DNA of 10,205 nt from NCBI GenBank assembly GCA_014304965.1, contig JACRTZ010000046.1, forward strand, positions 1 through 10,205, given 5' to 3'. The notes under the pieces are model-generated. The model was not told the origin of the DNA, did no database searches, and saw only the letters and a list, made by a program, of their open reading frames with translations. The position numbers and the translations under genes are program-made. The stretch comes from Vulcanimicrobiota bacterium. GTDB lineage: Bacteria > Vulcanimicrobiota > Vulcanimicrobiia > Vulcanimicrobiales > Vulcanimicrobiaceae. Within the stretch, counting starts at the first letter, position 1; the number at the start of each line of letters is the position of its first letter. This document shows, piece after piece, positions 6,419-10,205 of the stretch.

Positions 6419-8362
6419 GTGCCGCAAATTCACCGGCTGCTGATCGCGAACCGCGGCGAAATCGCCGTGCGCGTCGCGCGAACCGCCCGCGACATGGGCA
6501 TCGCGGCACTCGGTGTGTATTCCGACGCTGACGTGGACGCGCTTCATGTGGAAGCAATGGACGATGCGGTCCGCATCGGGCCGGGGCCGGCAAGCGAGTC
6601 ATACCTTTCGGTCGAGCGCATTCTCGTGGCTGCAAAAACGCTGCAGGCCGATGCGATCCATCCGGGATACGGTTTTCTCTCCGAGCGCGCGCCGTTTGCG
6701 CAAGCGGTGCAAGACGCGGGACTGATCTTTGTCGGGCCGCCGCCGGAAGCGATTGCCGCGATGGGCGACAAGAGCGAAGCGAAACGCCGAGCGCGCGCGC
6801 ACGACGTTCCGGTCGTCCCGGGCTACGACGGCGAGGATCAATCCGACGACGCGCTGCGCGCGCACGCGCGCGAAATCGGCACGCCGCTGCTCGTAAAAGC
6901 GAGCGCGGGCGGAGGCGGTCGCGGCATGCGCGTCGTCAACGACCTCAAGGAATTCGACGAAGCGCTCGCCGGCGCGCGCCGCGAAGCGCAGGCCGCCTTC
7001 GGCGACGACCGCATGTTGCTGGAAAAATACGTGGCGCGGCCCCGGCATATCGAGTTTCAGATTCTGGCGGACGCCCACGGCACGACGCTTTCCTTCGGAG
7101 AGCGCGAATGTTCGATCCAGCGCCGGCATCAGAAAATTCTCGAAGAAGCGCCCTCGGTCGCGCTCGATGCCGGCCTGCGCGCGCGCATGGCCGAAGCCGC
7201 AATCGCGGCCGCGCGCTCCGTCGGCTACGTGAATGCGGGAACCGTGGAGTTTCTGCTGGACGAGTCGGGCGCATTTTACTTTCTCGAAATGAATGCGCGC
7301 CTGCAAGTCGAGCATCCCGTCACCGAACTCGTCTACGGCGTGGATCTCGTGCGCCTGCAACTCGAGGTCGCCGCGGGTAAGCCCCTGGAACTCCGGCAAA
7401 GCGGCCTCGCGCCGCGCGGCTGGGCAATCGAAGGCCGCATCAACGCCGAAGACCCCGGCAACGGCTACCTGCCGGCAATCGGGCGCATTACGAACTTCGA
7501 GCCGCCGACCGGTCCCGGCTTGCGTCTCGATTCCGGCGTCCGCGCGGGCAGCGAGGTCGGCATCTTCTACGACTCGATGATCGCAAAACTGATCGCCTAC
7601 GGTTCCGATCGCGCCGCGGCCATTCGCCGGCTCGAACGCGGGCTCGCAGATTTTCGCATCGAGGGCATCGGAACGAACGTTCCGCTGCTGCTTGCAATCG
7701 CTCGCGACGTCACCTTCCGTGCCGGCAACACGACGACGGCGTATCTCACCGAGCACGAGAATTTCTTGCACCCTGACGTCACGGGCGAGCCCGACGAAAC
7801 GTTCGCCTTCGGCATCGTCGCGCTCGTCCGCGACGGACGGGCGTGGCGCGTCGGCGGCGTCGGCATCCCGATCGCGCTGCGCGCCGGCGACCGAACGGTG
7901 CGCGTGGTGGCGACACTCGAAGCCGGCGAGGGCGAGTATCGCTTCGAGGGCGATCTCACCGGCAGCGTACGGGCGGAGACGCGGGCCGACCGCATCGTCC
8001 TGCACAGCCCCGACGGCACGCGACACGCGGCAACTGCCGTAACGGACGCCCGGGGCGTTACCGTCTACCGCGACGGCATGGCCGTCCGGCTGACGTTCGC
8101 ACCCCCGCCCTCGCTCGACGCGACCGGCGCCGGCAAAGCCGGGGGCCTGCCGGGGACGGTGACCGCGCCGATGCCGGGAAAGATCGCCAAGGTGTCGGTC
8201 AAAACCGGAGACGCGGTCGGCGAGCGCGATCTGCTCGTCGTCCTGGAGGCGATGAAAATGGAGCACCGCATCGAAGCGCCCCGGGCGGGCACGGTCACGA
8301 ACGTGGCCGTCGCCTCCGGAGAGTTTGTGACGGGCGGAGCCACCTTGGTACAGATCGATTGA
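6419..8362 (+). CDS. liuD: Acyl-CoA carboxylase biotin-carboxylase/biotin-carrier subunit, probably methylcrotonyl-CoA carboxylase alpha
   Basis: A 647-residue protein with the full alpha-subunit plan: biotin carboxylase (about 1-445), a linker/BT-like region (about 450-560) and a C-terminal biotin carrier domain (about 575-647). Seen motifs are the N-terminal A-N-R-G-E-I-A-V-R-V, the ATP-grasp loop K-A-S-A-G-G-G-G-R-G-M (160-170), E-M-N-A-R-L-Q-V-E-H-P-V-T-E in the active site, and E-A-M-K-M-E with Lys613 as the biotinylated lysine. It uses ATP and bicarbonate to carboxylate biotin, then a separate carboxyltransferase moves the carboxyl group to an acyl-CoA. The frame is open upstream inside liuC, but GTG 6419, 4 nt after the liuC stop, gives the family-standard N-terminus. 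Position between liuC and HMG-CoA lyase favours 3-methylcrotonyl-CoA as substrate; propionyl- or acetyl-CoA carboxylase cannot be excluded, since no beta subunit lies in the window. Confidence 0.9.
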   Translation: MPQIHRLLIANRGEIAVRVARTARDMGIAALGVYSDADVDALHVEAMDDAVRIGPGPASESYLSVERILVAAKTLQADAIHPGYGFLSERAPFAQAVQDAGLIFVGPPPEAIAAMGDKSEAKRRARAHDVPVVPGYDGEDQSDDALRAHAREIGTPLLVKASAGGGGRGMRVVNDLKEFDEALAGARREAQAAFGDDRMLLEKYVARPRHIEFQILADAHGTTLSFGERECSIQRRHQKILEEAPSVALDAGLRARMAEAAIAAARSVGYVNAGTVEFLLDESGAFYFLEMNARLQVEHPVTELVYGVDLVRLQLEVAAGKPLELRQSGLAPRGWAIEGRINAEDPGNGYLPAIGRITNFEPPTGPGLRLDSGVRAGSEVGIFYDSMIAKLIAYGSDRAAAIRRLERGLADFRIEGIGTNVPLLLAIARDVTFRAGNTTTAYLTEHENFLHPDVTGEPDETFAFGIVALVRDGRAWRVGGVGIPIALRAGDRTVRVVATLEAGEGEYRFEGDLTGSVRAETRADRIVLHSPDGTRHAATAVTDARGVTVYRDGMAVRLTFAPPPSLDATGAGKAGGLPGTVTAPMPGKIAKVSVKTGDAVGERDLLVVLEAMKMEHRIEAPRAGTVTNVAVASGEFVTGGATLVQID

Positions 8363-9186
8363 TCCTCGATAAGCCGGCAATCGTCATCGTGCCGGGCTTC
8401 AACGAGCCCGAAAAAGACATGCTCACGCTTTCCGACGGACGGCGCCAGCTGCCGGGATTGAGCGCGCGCGGCTACTACTGCGAAATTTTTCCACAATACG
8501 AGAGCACGCTGTCCGAGCGCATCGATCTCTTCGCCGACTTCCTGACCGAACTCAAGAGCCGGGGCATTCCGTTCCCGGTGGTGACGCTCGGCTATTCGCT
8601 CGGCGGCCTCGTCGTGCGGGGATTTCTTCGGCGCTTCCCCGAGCGAACGGCCGACGTGTTGCACACGATTACGCTCGGTGCGCCGCACTGGGGCATCACG
8701 GTGGACATTCTGCCGATGCTGGCCGCCTTCTTACGCTTGCGCGATCATGCGATTCGCGATCTCGACATTCGTTCGGACTTCATGCAATGGCTCAATCAAT
8801 CGGGCGGCCATTGGGAAGGGCGCTGGCGGCCGTGGGATCGCCGGCGCGATTGGGTGCTCGATAGCGAGCCATGGATCGGCCCGGAAGGCGCCTGCGTTTT
8901 TTCCATCTACGGAAACGTCCCGCACTTCGGAGACGACAACGACGGCATCGTTTGGAAGGACTCGGCGACCTTGGGCGGCCGCATCCGTTCGCACGAATTG
9001 CGCTATGAGAAAGCGAATCATCTCAACCTGATCGGCGCATTCAACCTTGGAACGTGGCTTATCAAAGGCTTTCGTTTCAACGACAACGTTTGGCCGGCCG
9101 CAATCGCGGCGATTGCCGACCACATCGAATCGCACGTGATGGCAGAACCCGCGGCGCGACTCGCCGCAGCCGAGGCCTCTTCGTGA
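8359..9186 (+). CDS. Cytoplasmic alpha/beta hydrolase, lipase-like
   Basis: A 275-residue alpha/beta hydrolase without a signal peptide. The first strand and oxyanion region read I-V-I-V-P-G-F-N (8-15). The nucleophile elbow is G-Y-S-L-G-G with Ser80. Asp195 (N-D-G-I-V) and His221 (A-N-H-L-N-L-I-G) complete a likely catalytic triad. The segment from D-G-I-V through S-A-T-L-G to N-H-L resembles the acid/histidine region of bacterial family I triacylglycerol lipases (D-G-L-V, S-x-x-L-G, H-L-D), although those are secreted. A Trp/Arg-rich segment (about 150-173) may form a lid. No ATG keeps the first strand; TTG 8359 fits best and overlaps the liuD stop as TTGA. The gene also overlaps the HMG-CoA lyase start by 4 nt, so it is locked into the leucine operon. 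It may hydrolyse a CoA thioester, an ester or a lipid; no specific function is recognised. Confidence 0.82.
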   Translation: MILDKPAIVIVPGFNEPEKDMLTLSDGRRQLPGLSARGYYCEIFPQYESTLSERIDLFADFLTELKSRGIPFPVVTLGYSLGGLVVRGFLRRFPERTADVLHTITLGAPHWGITVDILPMLAAFLRLRDHAIRDLDIRSDFMQWLNQSGGHWEGRWRPWDRRRDWVLDSEPWIGPEGACVFSIYGNVPHFGDDNDGIVWKDSATLGGRIRSHELRYEKANHLNLIGAFNLGTWLIKGFRFNDNVWPAAIAAIADHIESHVMAEPAARLAAAEASS

Positions 9187-10121
9187 GCATTCCACCGGCC
9201 GGTTCCTTCGCAGCGCTGCCGCGACGCATCAAGGTGTGCGAAATGGGTCCGCGCGACGGCCTGCAAAACGAGTCCGCCGTCGTTTCGACCTCCGACAAGA
9301 TTCGCTACATCGACCTCTTGTCGGATAGCGGTCTGCCGGTGATCGAAACCACCTCGTTCGTTCGGCCTAACGCCATCCCGCAACTCACCGACGCGGAAGC
9401 CGTGATGGCCGGCATCGTACGCCGGGCGGGCGTCACATATCTCTGCCTCGTCCCGAACGTTCGCGGGCTCGATCGCGCGCGGGCGGCCGGCGTCACGTCG
9501 ATCGCGGTATTCACGGCGGCTTCCGAGTCGTTCACCAAGCGCAACATCAACATGACGATCGCGGAGTCGCTGCAAGCGTTTTCAGACGTTATCCGAATCG
9601 GCCGTGCCGAAGGCTTTTGGATCCGCGGCTATATCTCGACCGCCTTTGGCTGCCCGTACGAAGGAGACGTCGCGACGGCCGAAGTCGTACGCGTCGCCAC
9701 GGCGCTCGCCGACATGGGTATTGACGAGCTTTCGATCGGCGATACGATCGGGGTCGCAACGCCCGCCAAGGTCGTCGAGGTTGCGGAAGCCTTGCAGCGG
9801 CAGCTTCCCGTCGAGCGCCTCGCCATGCACTTTCACGACACGCGCGGAACCGCGCTTGCCAACGTGCTCGCCGCGATGCAAATGGGAATCGACATCTTCG
9901 ATTCCTCGGCCGGCGGCCTTGGCGGCTGCCCGTACGCGCCGGGAGCGAGCGGTAATCTCGCCACCGAAGATCTTCTCTATATGCTGCACGGAATGGGCAT
10001 CGAAACGGGCGTGGACCTCGAGCGCGTGCGCGCGGCATCCCGTTTTATCTCCGGCGTGCTGGGGCGGCCGTTGACGTCTCGCGCATACAATGCGCTCGAA
10101 GCAGCGAGCACGCGCACGTGA
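9183..10121 (+). CDS. liuE: Hydroxymethylglutaryl-CoA lyase
   Basis: A 312-residue TIM-barrel enzyme of normal length that cleaves HMG-CoA to acetyl-CoA and acetoacetate, the last step of leucine catabolism; also named mvaB. Motifs are nearly invariant: M-G-P-R-D-G-L-Q-N-E near the start, with Arg24 and Asp25 matching human Arg41 and Asp42; the metal-binding M-H-F-H-D-T-R-G-T-A with His216 and His218; and the active-site loop G-G-L-G-G-C-P-Y-A-P-G-A-S-G-N-L-A-T-E-D with the catalytic Cys249. These separate it from the related homocitrate and isopropylmalate synthases. The frame is open upstream inside the hydrolase gene; GTG 9183 is chosen because it overlaps the preceding stop as GTGA, has GAGG at 9172-9175 with 7-nt spacing, and gives the standard N-terminus. 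The stop in turn overlaps the start of the next gene. Confidence 0.95.
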   Translation: MSIPPAGSFAALPRRIKVCEMGPRDGLQNESAVVSTSDKIRYIDLLSDSGLPVIETTSFVRPNAIPQLTDAEAVMAGIVRRAGVTYLCLVPNVRGLDRARAAGVTSIAVFTAASESFTKRNINMTIAESLQAFSDVIRIGRAEGFWIRGYISTAFGCPYEGDVATAEVVRVATALADMGIDELSIGDTIGVATPAKVVEVAEALQRQLPVERLAMHFHDTRGTALANVLAAMQMGIDIFDSSAGGLGGCPYAPGASGNLATEDLLYMLHGMGIETGVDLERVRAASRFISGVLGRPLTSRAYNALEAASTRT

Positions 10122-10205
10122 ACGCCGGTCGCTTTCCGGCCGTTATGGCGGCCGCGGCTCACGGCCGCATCTTGGCCGACAACGCTGCCGGTACGCAATT
10201 GCCCG
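10118..10205 (+). CDS. Class V aminotransferase/cysteine desulfurase-like protein, N-terminal fragment cut by window end
   Basis: A frame starting with GTG at 10118, which overlaps the HMG-CoA lyase stop as GTGA, stays open to the window end for 29 codons. The translation contains R-F-P-A-V near its start, then I-L-A-D-N-A-A-G-T-Q-L-P. This matches the N-terminal pattern of cysteine desulfurase-like class V PLP enzymes, which begin with F-P-A-L followed by a Y/F-x-D-N-A-A-G-S/T-Q block. The ADNAAGTQ motif and the coupled start make a real gene likely, but only the first segment is visible: no PLP lysine can be checked. Its role in a leucine operon is unclear, so it may be a separate function carried on the same transcript. 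Confidence 0.6.
   Translation, partial: MNAGRFPAVMAAAAHGRILADNAAGTQLP

Noticed and set aside
6599..8380. 593-codon open frame on the minus strand, antisense to the biotin carboxylase gene
   Set aside because: Low-complexity, Arg-rich translation with no recognisable domain; the sense strand carries an unmistakable carboxylase. A codon-bias artefact.
10148..10168. 7-bp G/C inverted repeat after HMG-CoA lyase, as an operon terminator
   Set aside because: It has no T run and falls inside an open frame whose translation matches class V aminotransferases, so it is more likely coding sequence.

Overview
The window is GC-rich, densely packed bacterial chromosome. Nothing in it looks mobile: there is no tRNA, rRNA, insertion sequence, integrase, phage gene or CRISPR array. 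The gene content (a leucine-degradation operon next to an exported Mo enzyme/cytochrome b561 pair and a large secreted M28 peptidase), the GC-rich codon use and the small lipoproteins suit an environmental, aerobic, heterotrophic bacterium. My impression is a poorly cultured soil lineage of the Eremiobacterota/Vulcanimicrobiota or Acidobacteriota kind. That is a guess, because no marker gene is present.

Layout. (1) Positions 122-1720, plus strand: a 72-residue lipoprotein with a Gly-rich repeated tail, a short acidic XRE-like helix-turn-helix protein and a ten-helix EamA/DMT exporter. Strong hairpins separate all three, so they may be separate transcription units. (2) Positions 1744-5555, minus strand: reading leftwards from 5555, a cytochrome b561-type membrane protein, overlapping by 4 nt (ATGA) a lipoprotein of the sulfite-oxidase/MsrP-like molybdopterin family, then after 72 nt a 715-residue M28 peptidase of the glutamate carboxypeptidase II type. 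It converges on the EamA gene with a 23-nt gap. (3) Positions 5629-10205, plus strand, divergent from block 2 across 73 nt: methylglutaconyl-CoA hydratase (liuC), a biotin-carboxylase/biotin-carrier subunit (liuD-like), a cytoplasmic lipase-like alpha/beta hydrolase, HMG-CoA lyase (liuE/mvaB), and the first 29 codons of a class V aminotransferase/cysteine-desulfurase-like gene that runs off the window.

How the genes work together. Block 3 encodes the lower part of leucine catabolism: carboxylation of 3-methylcrotonyl-CoA (biotin subunit only), hydration of 3-methylglutaconyl-CoA to HMG-CoA, and cleavage to acetyl-CoA and acetoacetate. The carboxyltransferase partner and isovaleryl-CoA dehydrogenase are not in view. 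The genes are stitched together by start/stop overlaps using GTG or TTG starts, which ties the unexplained hydrolase tightly to the pathway. In block 2 the b561 protein probably passes electrons between the quinone pool and the extracytoplasmic Mo enzyme. The peptidase may simply be a neighbour.

No clearly new multi-gene system was found. The most interesting points are the peptidase, which keeps all five zinc ligands but has His where the family's general-base Glu should be; the lipase-like hydrolase built into the leucine operon; the Mo enzyme with a lipoprotein signal that lacks a classic twin-arginine; and the hairpin covering the liuC ribosome binding site.
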